From Shewanella sp. TC10 (GTDB lineage Bacteria; Pseudomonadota; Gammaproteobacteria; Enterobacterales; Shewanellaceae): a DNA stretch of 64,000 nucleotides. The position numbers and the translations under genes are program-made. The notes under the pieces were generated by a model. The model was not told the DNA's origin, made no database searches, and saw only the letters and a list, made by a program, of their open reading frames with translations. The DNA is taken from NCBI RefSeq assembly GCF_009663145.1, contig NZ_VKHR01000021.1:1-64000 (forward strand). The letters are read 5' to 3'. Within the stretch, counting starts at the first letter, position 1; every line of letters begins with the position of its first letter. Below are positions 27,580-36,975 of this stretch, piece after piece.

Positions 27580-28842
27580 TTATTGTATTGCTAATTTCCA
27601 ATAGATAAATAAGCCCGAAAATCCAACCAGATACACTAAACCTAACCAAGCCAGCATTTTCATTTTAGTGCCGTAACGGTGTTCTTTGGGCAGCGCATCG
27701 CAGGTCATTAAACGAAAGTTTAGCCAAGCGAAAACGACAGTTGTTAAAAAAGCCAATGTCATCACAAATTCAAGCAAAGGTAATAAGGCGCCTTTGAAAA
27801 ATAAAATCAGCCCCAAACCCAATGCCGATATGATTAGCATCACTTTGGTTAATCGTTTCGAACAATCTTGTTGATTGTTGAGTAATTGCCAGCCGATATC
27901 TAAAGTGCGGCTGTAGCCATCAATCACAGTTACTGTGGTGCTGAAAATACATAAAAAAGCGACTAAACCAATTAGATAACGAGTTTCTTCACCCATCACA
28001 TCACTGTATAAATCCACCAATTGGCTAGCAAAAACAGCGCCTGAATTTGAGAAGGTTTCACCGCTGCCATGCATAACGAGTGCGCCTAAAGCCAAAAACA
28101 CCACAGCTAATATTGCGGTGACAATAAAACCTAAATTGAAGTCGAAAATAGCTTGTTTACTGGTCACTGTCTGTGTTTTTTTCTTTTCAATTAACCATAA
28201 TGAATTCCATGCACTGACTTCAATCGGCGCTGGCATCCAGCCCATCATAGCCACCAAGAAACCAACATAAGCCCATTGCCAAGGGCTCTCAGCCGCCTCC
28301 GTTATAACCGGTGCTTGGTAATGCTGCCAAGCAAGTGCGACTGCAATCAAGGTGGTCAATGTTAAGGCCAGCATGATGACTTTGGTCATTTTATCTAGCA
28401 GTTGGTAGTGGCCTAAAATCAACACGGCTAATGAACTAACCAATACTAAGAAAGCCAGTACATCAATTGGTAAGGGAATAAATTGGGTCAACATTGCTGC
28501 AGTTAACATACACACCCCAGCTGTGCTGGCGATAGCTGCAATTGTGTTCAAGCAAGTAAACATTAATAAATAGCCGCGACCTTGCTTTAAATAGCCGTGG
28601 AGTAAACTTTCGTTGGTGGCAGCTGTGTATCGGGCACCTGCGGCAAAGAAGGGGTATTTGAGTAAGTTCACCAGTAAAACAACCCAAACAAGTTGCCAGC
28701 CAAATTCAGCGCCAGCACGAGTGGAAGAGACTAAATGCGATGCACCAATAGCGGCGGCAGCCATTAAAATTCCAGGGCCAAGGCTTGCAAACAATGTCGC
28801 GGCTGAGTAATTACTGCTGGTGGCGTTTTGAGTCGTCGGCAT
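27580..28842 (-). CDS. NRAMP-family transporter lacking the DPGN motif
   Basis: A 420-residue membrane protein with about 11 helices. The first helix (GPGILMAAAAIGASHL, then STRAGAEFGWQ) aligns with NRAMP TM1, but the metal-binding DPGN tetrad is replaced by GASH. The TM6 region reads MGWMPAPIEVSAWNS, so the MPH signature is MPA. The fold is NRAMP-like but two or more metal ligands are absent, and the substrate may not be Mn/Fe. The start ATG at 28842 is preferred to an upstream TTG at 28884; neither has a strong ribosome site. Confidence 0.8.
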   Translation of the reverse strand: MPTTQNATSSNYSAATLFASLGPGILMAAAAIGASHLVSSTRAGAEFGWQLVWVVLLVNLLKYPFFAAGARYTAATNESLLHGYLKQGRGYLLMFTCLNTIAAIASTAGVCMLTAAMLTQFIPLPIDVLAFLVLVSSLAVLILGHYQLLDKMTKVIMLALTLTTLIAVALAWQHYQAPVITEAAESPWQWAYVGFLVAMMGWMPAPIEVSAWNSLWLIEKKKTQTVTSKQAIFDFNLGFIVTAILAVVFLALGALVMHGSGETFSNSGAVFASQLVDLYSDVMGEETRYLIGLVAFLCIFSTTVTVIDGYSRTLDIGWQLLNNQQDCSKRLTKVMLIISALGLGLILFFKGALLPLLEFVMTLAFLTTVVFAWLNFRLMTCDALPKEHRYGTKMKMLAWLGLVYLVGFSGLFIYWKLAIQ

Positions 28843-29207
28843 GATGTTCTTATTGTTTGAGTTGAGATGACTATTCAGTTTCAAGGTGATGTACGACTAT
28901 GTCATATTTTGCTGAATGCGCAAAATAACAATTTGTTCATAAAAGTAAGTGGTAAAGCGTTCTGTTACAACTGTTTAAAAACTAGCCGTTGACTTCTGAT
29001 GTGGATTATTTATGTTAGAAAAACATGATGCACTAATATAAGTGCGCATGGATGGCTTCTTAAGTTGGTAACTTGAATAAGTCATATCGATAAAAGGACT
29101 TATAGAGAAAGCTGATCTAAGAAGCTTTATTAAAATATTTTTTAGGCGTTCAGGTTTTAAAACGATGTAAAGCCTAGCTAAAAAATCAATTCATATTAGG
29201 GACAATT
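28843..29207. other. Divergent intergenic region before TonB receptor
   Basis: Contains a candidate sigma70 promoter for the receptor (TTGACT at 28989-28994, TATGTT at 29011-29016, 16-base spacing). No Fur box, riboswitch or RNA gene was recognised. Confidence 0.45.
28989..29016 (+). promoter_or_regulatory. Candidate sigma70 promoter
   Basis: TTGACT (-35) and TATGTT (-10) are separated by 16 bases, about 190 bases before the TonB receptor start. Read by eye only. Confidence 0.4.
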
Positions 29208-31802
29208 ATGACACGACCTCAATTTTGGCAGAGCGCCTGCGCTGCTGCTGTTTCACTCATCCTCACGCCTACCGCTTTTGCCGCCGACCCCGAAGTCGAA
29301 CGTATTGAAGTGACGGGCACTCACATTAAACGCACGGATTTAGAAGGCGCTTCACCGATGACGGTGCTAAGTGCTGAAGATATTGCCCGCTCAGGGGCGC
29401 AAGATATTTCGCAATTACTGAGCAAATTACCTGTGTCAGGGAGCGGCACATTTTCAACTCAAGGTAATAACTCAGATGACACTGCTAATGGTGGTGCCGC
29501 AGTATCGCTGCGTGGTTTAGGAGCTGATGCCACTTTGGTGTTATTAAATGGTCGCCGAATTGCGGTGTCATCATTTGCTAAATCGATTGATACGGCGTTT
29601 GTTGATATTAACTCGATTCCTATTTCTGCAGTTAAGCGAATTGATATCGTTAAAGATGGTGCGTCAGCGACTTATGGCTCTGATGCTATCGCGGGTGTGA
29701 TTAACATCATCATGAAGAAGGATTTCGAAGGTTTCGAGGTTAATGGAAAAATTGCTGAAACCGTTGAAGATGGTGGTGGTCAGCAAGCTGGTTCTATTTT
29801 GTGGGGCACAGAAGGCGCTGATGGCAAATCTCACACGACAGTGATTTTAGATTACTTTAAAGAGCGCGAAACATTATTCGCTGATAGAGACTACTCAAGT
29901 TCTGCAGATCAAACTCCCAATGGCGGTGATGATTTTCGCTCATCAGCAGGTAATCCCGGTTCTTACATCCCAGCTACTATTGGCGCAGATGGCTCGATTA
30001 CACCTAAATCAGATTTATACAGTTGGACACCAGATGTGAATTGTCCCGCTGGCAGTGTGAAAGGGAACTACTGTCGTTATGACTACGCGCCATTGATGAC
30101 TTCAGTGCCAGAATCAACTCGAATGGGTTTATCGGTATTTCAAGATTACGAGTTTAATGATGATCTGAGCATGTTTGCTGAAATGATGTATCAGCATAAC
30201 GAGAGCGTGATAAAAGGCGCTGCAAGTCCGTCTTTTGGTGAGTTCTATATGCTCAATGACAATCCTTTATTCACCAGCGGTGCAGCCACCAACCCCTTTC
30301 CTGGTGAAGATCTCACTATGCGCCGCAGGTTAACTGAAACTGGCCCTCGTCAAAAATCTTCTGAGTCAGACAGTGCGCGTTTAGTGCTCGGTTTAAATGG
30401 TATGTTATCTGATTGGGAGTGGGAGCTTGCTTATACCTATTCGTACAACCGAAATCACGAATATGGCGAACAAGGTTTTGTATGGACTCCAAGGCTGCAA
30501 GAAGCGATTAACACTGGAGAATTTAATCCACTTGCTACCACTCAGCAAGGCGATGTGATTGATGATATTAGTGTCAGTACCACGCGTAATGGTAAATCTA
30601 CCACTAATGCGTTTGACGGTAAGATTGCGGGTGACTTGTTTGATATGCCTGCTGGAAGCGTAGCGATGGCAGTCGGGTTTGAGTATCGCGAAGAAGAGCT
30701 ATCTGACAATCCTGATGAGTTATTTAAGCGAGGAGAGATTTTTGGCACCGAAGCCACAGAAGCTTATGGTGAGCGAGATCAAACCTCATTATTTATTGAG
30801 CTAGCAGTCCCAGTATTTGAAAAACTAGAAGCTCAATTAGCGTTAAGGTATGAAGATTATAGTGATTTTGGTGATACGACTAACCCTAAAATTGCTCTAC
30901 GTTATACACCATTAGATAATTTAACCTTCCGTGCGAGTTGGGGTGAAGCGTTTAGAGCGCCTTCATTGGTGCAGTTAGGTTTAGGCCCATCTCAAGAGTC
31001 TCCAGGTTTGGTGGATGCAGTACGTTGCCCACTAACAGGACTTGAAGAGGATTGTACCGCTCAAGAGCGTACGGTTATTTTCTCGGGTAACCCTGATTTA
31101 CAGCCTGAAGAGTCTACCTCTTATAACTTTGGCGGGATTTGGGAAATTACCGACGGGTTAAGTGTTGGGGTTGATTACTGGAATTATGATCAAGAAGGTT
31201 TGATTACTTCTGATACTCAATATTTGGTTAATACTCAAGGTGATGATCCAAGTGTTGTAAAACGTGAGCCTACCGATGCCAATGGCGTACCTGGACGTAT
31301 TATCGAAATCTATGACCAGTTTGCTAACTTAGGTAGTCAAACAACTGATGGTGTTGACCTTGATGTGCAATACACCATGAATACTCAAAGCGCGGGTGAG
31401 TTTGGTTTTAATTATAACCTCACTTGGGTCAATAGCTTTGATCAGGTGCGAGAAGATGGCTCGACTCGAGAACTCGCAGGTGAGTATCAACATCCTGAGT
31501 ATCGCTGGACGGGTGGCATGGATTGGGGCTATACCAATTGGCAAACCAGTGCGCGATTAAACTACATCGGTGAATATCAAGATAATATCGATGCAGGTGC
31601 CACAGGAACGATAGATTCAATGATGACTTTAGATTTAAATGTCACCTATATTGGTTTCGATCATTGGTCACTGACGTTAGGGGCTAACAATGTATTGAAT
31701 GAAGAGCCTTCATTCAGTGCCGCTGATTTCATGGGGTATGATCAAGCGACTCATTCTGCCATCGGTGCATTATGGTACGGTAAAGTCAGTTATCAGTTTT
31801 AA
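29208..31802 (+). CDS. TonB-dependent receptor (large, substrate unknown)
   Basis: An 864-residue outer-membrane receptor with a signal peptide (residues 1-25, ending TAFA), a TonB box (ERIEVTG), a plug domain (DISQLLSKLPVSGSGTFS, LVLLNGRRIAV, DGASATYGSDAIAGVINIIMK) and a long beta barrel ending YGKVSYQF. Extracellular loops have several cysteine pairs (CPAGSVKGNYC, CPLTGLEEDC). The plug wording resembles receptors for peptides or complex carbohydrates in Alteromonadales rather than siderophore receptors; the substrate is not determined. AGGGA lies before the ATG. It is a monocistronic unit with a terminator after it. Confidence 0.9.
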   Translation: MTRPQFWQSACAAAVSLILTPTAFAADPEVERIEVTGTHIKRTDLEGASPMTVLSAEDIARSGAQDISQLLSKLPVSGSGTFSTQGNNSDDTANGGAAVSLRGLGADATLVLLNGRRIAVSSFAKSIDTAFVDINSIPISAVKRIDIVKDGASATYGSDAIAGVINIIMKKDFEGFEVNGKIAETVEDGGGQQAGSILWGTEGADGKSHTTVILDYFKERETLFADRDYSSSADQTPNGGDDFRSSAGNPGSYIPATIGADGSITPKSDLYSWTPDVNCPAGSVKGNYCRYDYAPLMTSVPESTRMGLSVFQDYEFNDDLSMFAEMMYQHNESVIKGAASPSFGEFYMLNDNPLFTSGAATNPFPGEDLTMRRRLTETGPRQKSSESDSARLVLGLNGMLSDWEWELAYTYSYNRNHEYGEQGFVWTPRLQEAINTGEFNPLATTQQGDVIDDISVSTTRNGKSTTNAFDGKIAGDLFDMPAGSVAMAVGFEYREEELSDNPDELFKRGEIFGTEATEAYGERDQTSLFIELAVPVFEKLEAQLALRYEDYSDFGDTTNPKIALRYTPLDNLTFRASWGEAFRAPSLVQLGLGPSQESPGLVDAVRCPLTGLEEDCTAQERTVIFSGNPDLQPEESTSYNFGGIWEITDGLSVGVDYWNYDQEGLITSDTQYLVNTQGDDPSVVKREPTDANGVPGRIIEIYDQFANLGSQTTDGVDLDVQYTMNTQSAGEFGFNYNLTWVNSFDQVREDGSTRELAGEYQHPEYRWTGGMDWGYTNWQTSARLNYIGEYQDNIDAGATGTIDSMMTLDLNVTYIGFDHWSLTLGANNVLNEEPSFSAADFMGYDQATHSAIGALWYGKVSYQF

Positions 31803-31841
31803 TTGACCGAACATATGTTAGGTTAACTCCTAACTTAAGAC

Positions 31842-31870
31842 AAAAGGCGAGCTTTAGGCTCGTCTTTTTA
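31842..31870 (+). terminator. Terminator after TonB receptor
   Basis: Stem AAAAGGCGAGC/GCTCGTCTTTT (one G-T pair) followed by T residues. Confidence 0.8.
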
Positions 31871-31963
31871 TTGATATCATTTTCGATGACATTCAATTTA
31901 AATCTGTTTGATTTTACTAAGTCTGGTTCAGTAGGTAGTTAATTAGCTAAAGGAAGTTAAAGC

Positions 31964-32623
31964 ATGGAAATAGTAGCAAGCACAGGCATTACCTTATATG
32001 GCACGCCGCGCAGTCGAGCGTTGCGTGTTTCATGGCTATTGGAAGAATTAGGTGTTGATTGGCAGTTTTGCTTTCTTAACTTTGCCAAGGGCGATAACCG
32101 TTCTGAAGAATATTTAGCGCTGAACCCAAGCGGTAAAATGCCAGTGATTACCGATGGTGACTTGGTACTCACTGAATCTGCGGCAATTTTGCTGTATTTA
32201 GCCGAAAAATATGGCCAAGGAAAGTTCTTACCAAAACCTGGTACCGCGCAAGCAGGTCTGCACCATCAGTGGGTTAGCTTTGTTATATGCGAATTAGAGC
32301 AACCTTTATGGAGCATGGGTAAACATCGTTTTGCGCTGCCTGAAGAGCAGCGCTTAGATGAGATGCTACCGGTAGCAAAATTTGAGTTTGATAAAGCGGC
32401 TAAGATAGCTGAACAATGGGTACCAGAAACAGGTTATGTTTGTGGTGATGAACTCACCATTGCAGATATCTTGCTGGCTCAAACGCTTTTGTGGGCGACA
32501 GTGTTTGAACAAACTATTCCATCAAAACTGACAGCATATCGAGATAGAGTGAAACAACGACCTGCAATGACTAGGGCGTTAGAAAAGTCTGAAGCGATTG
32601 CGAAGGCTGCTCAAGAAGAGTAA
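31964..32623 (+). CDS. Glutathione S-transferase family protein
   Basis: A 219-residue cytosolic protein with a thioredoxin-like N-terminal domain (ITLYGTPRSRALRVSWLLEELGV, then NPSGKMPVITDGDLVLTESAAILLYLAEKYG, which contains the cis-Pro and the glutathione-contacting ESAAI) and a helical C-terminal domain with the GST N-cap motif region (CGDELTIADILLAQTL). It likely conjugates glutathione to, or reduces, an electrophile; the substrate is not evident. AAGGAAG lies before the ATG at 31964. Confidence 0.92.
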   Translation: MEIVASTGITLYGTPRSRALRVSWLLEELGVDWQFCFLNFAKGDNRSEEYLALNPSGKMPVITDGDLVLTESAAILLYLAEKYGQGKFLPKPGTAQAGLHHQWVSFVICELEQPLWSMGKHRFALPEEQRLDEMLPVAKFEFDKAAKIAEQWVPETGYVCGDELTIADILLAQTLLWATVFEQTIPSKLTAYRDRVKQRPAMTRALEKSEAIAKAAQEE

Positions 32624-32650
32624 CGATTAAATCGTGAATTTTTGATATAA

Positions 32651-32677
32651 AAAAAGGAAGCTGACGCTTCCTTTTCT
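32651..32677. terminator. Bidirectional terminator
   Basis: Stem AAGGAAGC/GCTTCCTT with A- and T-runs, between convergent genes. Confidence 0.8.
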
Positions 32678-32695
32678 ATATGTTTCATGAGCTTA

Positions 32696-33196
32696 TTAAA
32701 GCTGAGTCGCAGCCCATTTCGCTCGGCTTTCGCGAGACTCACTCATACCATTATCAGCGCGGAAACTTTTGTAAGCTTCAACTTCAAGTGGAATAAGGCT
32801 GACTTCCACTTCTAATACAATTTGGCATTCTTTTTTGATGCGCCATGCTGCAGTATTGTATAGTTCAGTAAACGGCAGTGAGCTTAAAAACTCAGGGTTG
32901 TATTGCGTGTAAATAGCTTGAGTTGGGTAAACCACAAATGCTAAACGGCGCTTAGGCTCAGTTTTAAATAATGCTTCGATACCATCTGTGGTATTGAGCA
33001 CTTGCATTTCAATGGTGTCTTCAATTTCAAGGAGCTTCTTTTGCGCCACTTCAGGCGCATCAGCTTCGCCAGCTTCCCATGCCGTCACTGCATCAGCTGT
33101 GGTTTTAGTAAGCTCGGCAATTTGCTCAACACTTAAACCCAAAGATAAGCGTAAACACTGCATTTCAATTGCGTTTAAGGTATTTGATTTAGCCAT
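32696..33196 (-). CDS. YdiL-like / DUF4447-like HTH protein
   Basis: A 166-residue protein whose N-terminal part is a helix-turn-helix of the XRE/YdiL kind ([22 protein letters not shown], then [14 protein letters not shown]). The C-terminal ~100 residues form an alpha-beta region ([42 protein letters not shown]). It resembles the YdiL-like proteins and the DUF4447 family of Shewanella, from memory. It is probably a DNA-binding regulator of unknown target. A SUKH-family gene lies about 58 bases upstream on the same strand, which suggests co-transcription. Confidence 0.68.
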   Translation of the reverse strand: MAKSNTLNAIEMQCLRLSLGLSVEQIAELTKTTADAVTAWEAGEADAPEVAQKKLLEIEDTIEMQVLNTTDGIEALFKTEPKRRLAFVVYPTQAIYTQYNPEFLSSLPFTELYNTAAWRIKKECQIVLEVEVSLIPLEVEAYKSFRADNGMSESRESRAKWAATQL

Positions 33197-33254
33197 GGTT
33201 TTTCCTATTTAATCTTGTCGTGTTGTGGTGCAAAACATACGTGAATCAAATTAA

Positions 33255-33659
33255 TTACTTACGTTTTAGCCAAATATCTTGAATCCAATCCCAGAGAGAT
33301 TCCCACATAATGTCTGCCATGCGACCATTCTTAAAGAAGCGAATATTGGCCTCTTGATCTATGCAGTAAAAATTATCCCCTTGCTGGCAAATAGCGATAT
33401 ATTCTCTTGGCATACCGACTGACCATGCATAGCTGGTGACTTCAGGTAAGTATGTGTGCGAATAAGGATCTGATGCAGTGACCATTTCAATGGCACCATA
33501 AATCACATCGCTACCAAATAGCAGGTACTCTTTTAAATCGTTTGGCAGTGAAATTAAAATCTGTTCTTCAACTTCAACTAGTTGCTCGAATGTCGGTAAT
33601 TCAAGTGGTACAGGGACCGTTTCACTCAATTCTTGAAGCATTTCGATGACATCATTCAT
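33255..33659 (-). CDS. SMI1/KNR4 (SUKH) family protein
   Basis: A 134-residue soluble protein with the SUKH pattern: an N-terminal helix, then LPTFEQLVEVEEQILISLPNDLKEYLLFGSDV (the LP..L..(Y/F)L element), then a beta-rich part (YIAICQQGDNFYCID) and a C-terminal tryptophan-rich helix (MWESLWDWIQDIWLKRK). In bacteria many SUKH proteins are immunity proteins to secreted toxins, but others have housekeeping roles. It lies downstream of the exported RelA/SpoT-like gene on the same strand, separated by a terminator. Confidence 0.8.
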   Translation of the reverse strand: MNDVIEMLQELSETVPVPLELPTFEQLVEVEEQILISLPNDLKEYLLFGSDVIYGAIEMVTASDPYSHTYLPEVTSYAWSVGMPREYIAICQQGDNFYCIDQEANIRFFKNGRMADIMWESLWDWIQDIWLKRK

Positions 33660-33741
33660 CAGTATATCCAGTTATCGGCAATAATGGCGGGAGTATAGCT
33701 TGAATAGCGCGGTTAACCAATTATCTCACTGGCAAAAAAGT

Positions 33742-33768
33742 AAAAAAAAGCACCTTAAATTAAGGTGC
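33742..33768 (-). terminator. Terminator after the RelA/SpoT-like gene
   Basis: Palindrome GCACCTTAAATTAAGGTGC with a run of A on the + strand, that is T in the leftward transcript, about 40 bases beyond the stop. Confidence 0.8.
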
Positions 33769-33808
33769 GAAAGGAAGGGGGAAAACAATGAATGAGGAAA
33801 ATAGTGGC

Positions 33809-34603
33809 TTAAGCCGCTTGGGTTTGGTCTCCTATTTGAGTGGTGTCAAATTGAGCAAGACTTTGGCGTTTATAGCTAAGCCATGCTTTGTGATAAAGCT
33901 TATGTGATGACTGACGTAACTTAACGATTTGCATCATTTCCATATCCGTTAAAGGGCGATGCTCTAGCTGAGCCACAGCTTCAATATTCTGAATTTGTTC
34001 ATAAACCTGATGTTCTGGGCCGCTTTTTATGTCAGCAATCTCACTAAGGTGCAGTTGCACTTCAACAATCATCTTAGTTTGAGGTAATTTCACCAACAGA
34101 TTTAAGTCTCGATAACCTGATGCTTTAGGCTCTGAAAAGCGGTTTTTAACTTGTACCACTTCAGTGGTTTCTGCCAAAGTACGGTAACTCTGCATTAAGG
34201 TTTTAACATCATCGGCGACCAAGGTTGCTCTAGCAATGTCGGTGATGTAGCTGGCATCGCCATCAAATTTTCGGTCAATCTTTTGCTGGGCTCTTTGGTA
34301 ACTTTTAATATCTGGAATAAGTAAATGTGTATGGCTGTCTTGACTAATGTTTTCCAGCAATTGAGTCAGCTCAGTTTGAGCAAGTGGTGCTCGCTCAAAT
34401 AGCTGGTTTAAGTCACTTGTATCTTGTTGAGGTAATCCACCCGAGGTACTCGCTAATTTAAGTAGGCTGTCTAAATCATCAACTAAGGTTTGGTTAACAT
34501 CGTAAATCGGTTTAACAGGATTTGTGTCAACAGTAACGGCAACGGCATTACGGGTGGTGAGTAATAATAAAAAGATAAAAAAGGTACGAAAAATTCTGTT
34601 CAT
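33809..34603 (-). CDS. Exported RelA/SpoT-fold nucleotide transferase-like protein
   Basis: A 264-residue protein from the ATG at 34603 with a clear signal peptide (residues 1-22, FRTFFIFLLLLTTRNAVA). The mature part has the RelA/SpoT synthetase layout. DGDASYITDIARATLVADDV contains the conserved Asp (D122). PKASGYRDLNLLV contains the Tyr (Y164) of the G-Y-R element, whose usual final His is Asn168. MIVEVQLHL contains the conserved Glu (E181). The key acidic and tyrosine residues are kept, so activity is possible. Being exported is unusual, because ppGpp synthetases are cytosolic. A longer start at 34708 would bury the signal peptide. The downstream SUKH gene may be an immunity partner. Confidence 0.75.
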   Translation of the reverse strand: MNRIFRTFFIFLLLLTTRNAVAVTVDTNPVKPIYDVNQTLVDDLDSLLKLASTSGGLPQQDTSDLNQLFERAPLAQTELTQLLENISQDSHTHLLIPDIKSYQRAQQKIDRKFDGDASYITDIARATLVADDVKTLMQSYRTLAETTEVVQVKNRFSEPKASGYRDLNLLVKLPQTKMIVEVQLHLSEIADIKSGPEHQVYEQIQNIEAVAQLEHRPLTDMEMMQIVKLRQSSHKLYHKAWLSYKRQSLAQFDTTQIGDQTQAA

Positions 34604-34827
34604 TTGCGTTACCACTGACTCTTTAAGTAATGAATGCATGAGTAATAAAGTATTCGTTATAACCCTTTTGGGATATGTGATTACTTTAGCTGGTGGAAGC
34701 TGAATCAATGCTGAATAATTTGACGAGTTTGGGGCGGTTTACCAATCTTTACAAAGTGATTATTAAGACTGTGATATTGAATATTGAGCTGGCTTTGATT
34801 TGCTAAATCTAGAATTTTAATAGCAAT

Positions 34828-34857
34828 AAAAAAGGACATCTAAATGATATCCTTTTT
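34828..34857. terminator. Terminator region after pepO
   Basis: Stem AAAAAAGGA/TCCTTTTT-type with one mismatch. It has T-runs on both strands and lies about 45 bases beyond the M13 peptidase stop in its direction of transcription. Confidence 0.65.
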
Positions 34858-34902
34858 AATCGTTTTACCCTTTAAGAGATAAAGGGGAATTTAAGTGAGT
34901 GA

Positions 34903-36975
34903 CTACCAGATTTTTACGCGCTTAGCAGGCTCGATATACATCTTATCGCCTTCTTTCACGTCATAAGTTGTGTAGAACTCAGGCATGTTAGATAGGGCAC
35001 CTAAAGCGCGGAAGTGACCAGGTGAATGTGGGTCTGTCGCAACGCGGTTACGCAATGCTTCTTCTTTCATTTTTACACGCCAGATTTGGGTGAAGCCCAT
35101 AAAGAAACGTTGATCACCTGTTAGTCCGTCAATCACTGGTGCTTCTTTGCCATCCAGAGACATTTTGTAAGCTTTATACGCAATGGTCACACCCGATAAA
35201 TCACCGATGTTCTCACCTAGTGTCAGCTCACCGTTAACATGTAAGTCATCAAATACTTGGTAACCATCATATTGGGCAATTAACGCATTGCCTTTTTTGG
35301 TAAAGGCGGCTAAATCAGCTTCAGTCCACCAATCTCGCATATTACCTTCGCCATCGAATTTAGCGCCTTGGTCATCAAAACCATGACCCATTTCGTGGCC
35401 GATTACTGCGCCGATGCCGCCATAGTTCACCGCATCATCGGCTTGCATGTTGAAAAACGGCGGTTGCAAAATTGCCGCTGGAAACACAATTTCGTTCATC
35501 GTTGGATTGTAGTACGCGTTAACGGTTTGCGGCGTCATGTGCCACTCGCCTTTATCGATTGGGCCGCCTAGTTTAGCAATATCTTTATTGTGGCTTTCAA
35601 CGCTTGCACGCTGCGCATTACCGACTAAGTCATCGCCTTTAATCGTTAGCTTGCTGTAGTCTTTCCATTCATCAGGGTAACCAATTTTTGGATTGAACTT
35701 AGCAAGTTTGTCTTTTGCTGCGACCTTAGTGTCAGCGCTCATCCAATCTAACGAGTCGATGCTAGTGCCGTATGCGCCACGTAAATTTTCAACTAATACA
35801 CTCATGCGATCTTTGGCTGCAGAAGTAAAATGACGTTTAACGTACACTTTACCTACTACTTCACCTAAAGTGCCACTGACTGTATTTACACCACGTTTCC
35901 AGCGAGACTCTTGCTCTTCTTGACCGTTTAAAGTTTTAGCGAAGAAATCAAAGTTTTCTGCATCAATGGTTTCAGACAAGTTACTGGCTGCGTGGGTTAA
36001 TACGCTCCACGTCATGTAAGTTTTTAAGGTGTCTAAATCTGTTTCACCAATCACTTCACTCAAGCCGCTCACGTAACTAGGCTGGTTGATGATGATATCT
36101 TTTTGCTCTGCAACACCCATAGTTGTCAGGTATTGGTTCCAATCAATGTTCGGTGCTAGCTCTGCAAGCTCAGCTATTGTCATTTTATTGTAAGTTTTAG
36201 TGCTATCGCGGCTTTCAACAACATCCCAATGCTTTTCAGCAATGGCAGTTTCAAGGGCTAAAATAGACTCAGCAGCCGCCTTACCATTAGCAAGACCGGC
36301 TAAGTCATACATTTTTTCAATGTGCTCAACGAAAGCTTTACGAATATTAACGAAACGTTCTTCTTCGTTAAAGTAATAGTCTTTTTCTGGCAGGCTTAGG
36401 CCATATTGCCAGATATGAGTGGCGTAGCGGGTTGAGTCTTTAGCATCAACATTGATGTAAAAAGCCAGTGGTGTGCCGTAGCCATTTATCTGGCTATAAG
36501 CAAAAAAGTTGGTGAGGTCGGCTTTTGAATCAATAGCCGAAATTTTATCAAATTCGCCTTGAATCGGCGTGACGCCTAATTTGTTTAATGTCTCAACATC
36601 CATAAAGGCGCGATATAAATCAGCGACTTTTTGCTCGTCTGTACCTTCTGTGAGAGTAGGCATTGCTGCTACTTCTTCAATGATTGCTTTCACGTCTTCA
36701 CGAGCATTTTCACGTAGGTCGTAAAAGGCACCAATATTAGTACGATCGCTTGGGATCTCAGCCGTTTTTAACCAAGTACCATTAACGTATTCATAAAAGT
36801 CATCTTGCGGACGTACTGATTTATCGATGTTTTGAAAGTCGATACCTGATGTTAGTGCTGTTTGCACCGCTTCAGCAGTGGCAGTTTTAGTGGTGGTTTG
36901 CACTTCATTATTACTACAAGCACTCAGGCCAGCAATAAGTGAGGCACATAGACCTCCAATGACAAGCTTTTTCAT
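34903..36975 (-). CDS. pepO: M13 family zinc metallopeptidase (PepO-like lipoprotein)
   Basis: A 690-residue neprilysin-type endopeptidase. A lipobox (GLSAC) follows the signal peptide, so it is probably a periplasmic or outer-membrane lipoprotein. The zinc site is VIGHEMGHGFDDQGAKFD (HExxH), with the third ligand in LGENIGDLSGV. The family's substrate loop NAYYNPTMNEIVFPAAILQPPFF and the C-terminal W-motif VKIW are present. The ATG at 36975 (MKKLVIGG) follows AGGGAAA; an in-frame start at 37023 would place 16 residues before the signal. The gene is single, leftward, and faces the rsuA promoter region. Confidence 0.93.
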   Translation of the reverse strand: MKKLVIGGLCASLIAGLSACSNNEVQTTTKTATAEAVQTALTSGIDFQNIDKSVRPQDDFYEYVNGTWLKTAEIPSDRTNIGAFYDLRENAREDVKAIIEEVAAMPTLTEGTDEQKVADLYRAFMDVETLNKLGVTPIQGEFDKISAIDSKADLTNFFAYSQINGYGTPLAFYINVDAKDSTRYATHIWQYGLSLPEKDYYFNEEERFVNIRKAFVEHIEKMYDLAGLANGKAAAESILALETAIAEKHWDVVESRDSTKTYNKMTIAELAELAPNIDWNQYLTTMGVAEQKDIIINQPSYVSGLSEVIGETDLDTLKTYMTWSVLTHAASNLSETIDAENFDFFAKTLNGQEEQESRWKRGVNTVSGTLGEVVGKVYVKRHFTSAAKDRMSVLVENLRGAYGTSIDSLDWMSADTKVAAKDKLAKFNPKIGYPDEWKDYSKLTIKGDDLVGNAQRASVESHNKDIAKLGGPIDKGEWHMTPQTVNAYYNPTMNEIVFPAAILQPPFFNMQADDAVNYGGIGAVIGHEMGHGFDDQGAKFDGEGNMRDWWTEADLAAFTKKGNALIAQYDGYQVFDDLHVNGELTLGENIGDLSGVTIAYKAYKMSLDGKEAPVIDGLTGDQRFFMGFTQIWRVKMKEEALRNRVATDPHSPGHFRALGALSNMPEFYTTYDVKEGDKMYIEPAKRVKIW

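Noticed and set aside
32696..33196. Possible anti-CRISPR-associated (Aca2-like) regulator
   Set aside because: It shares the YdiL-like fold, but no anti-CRISPR candidate or phage gene is adjacent.
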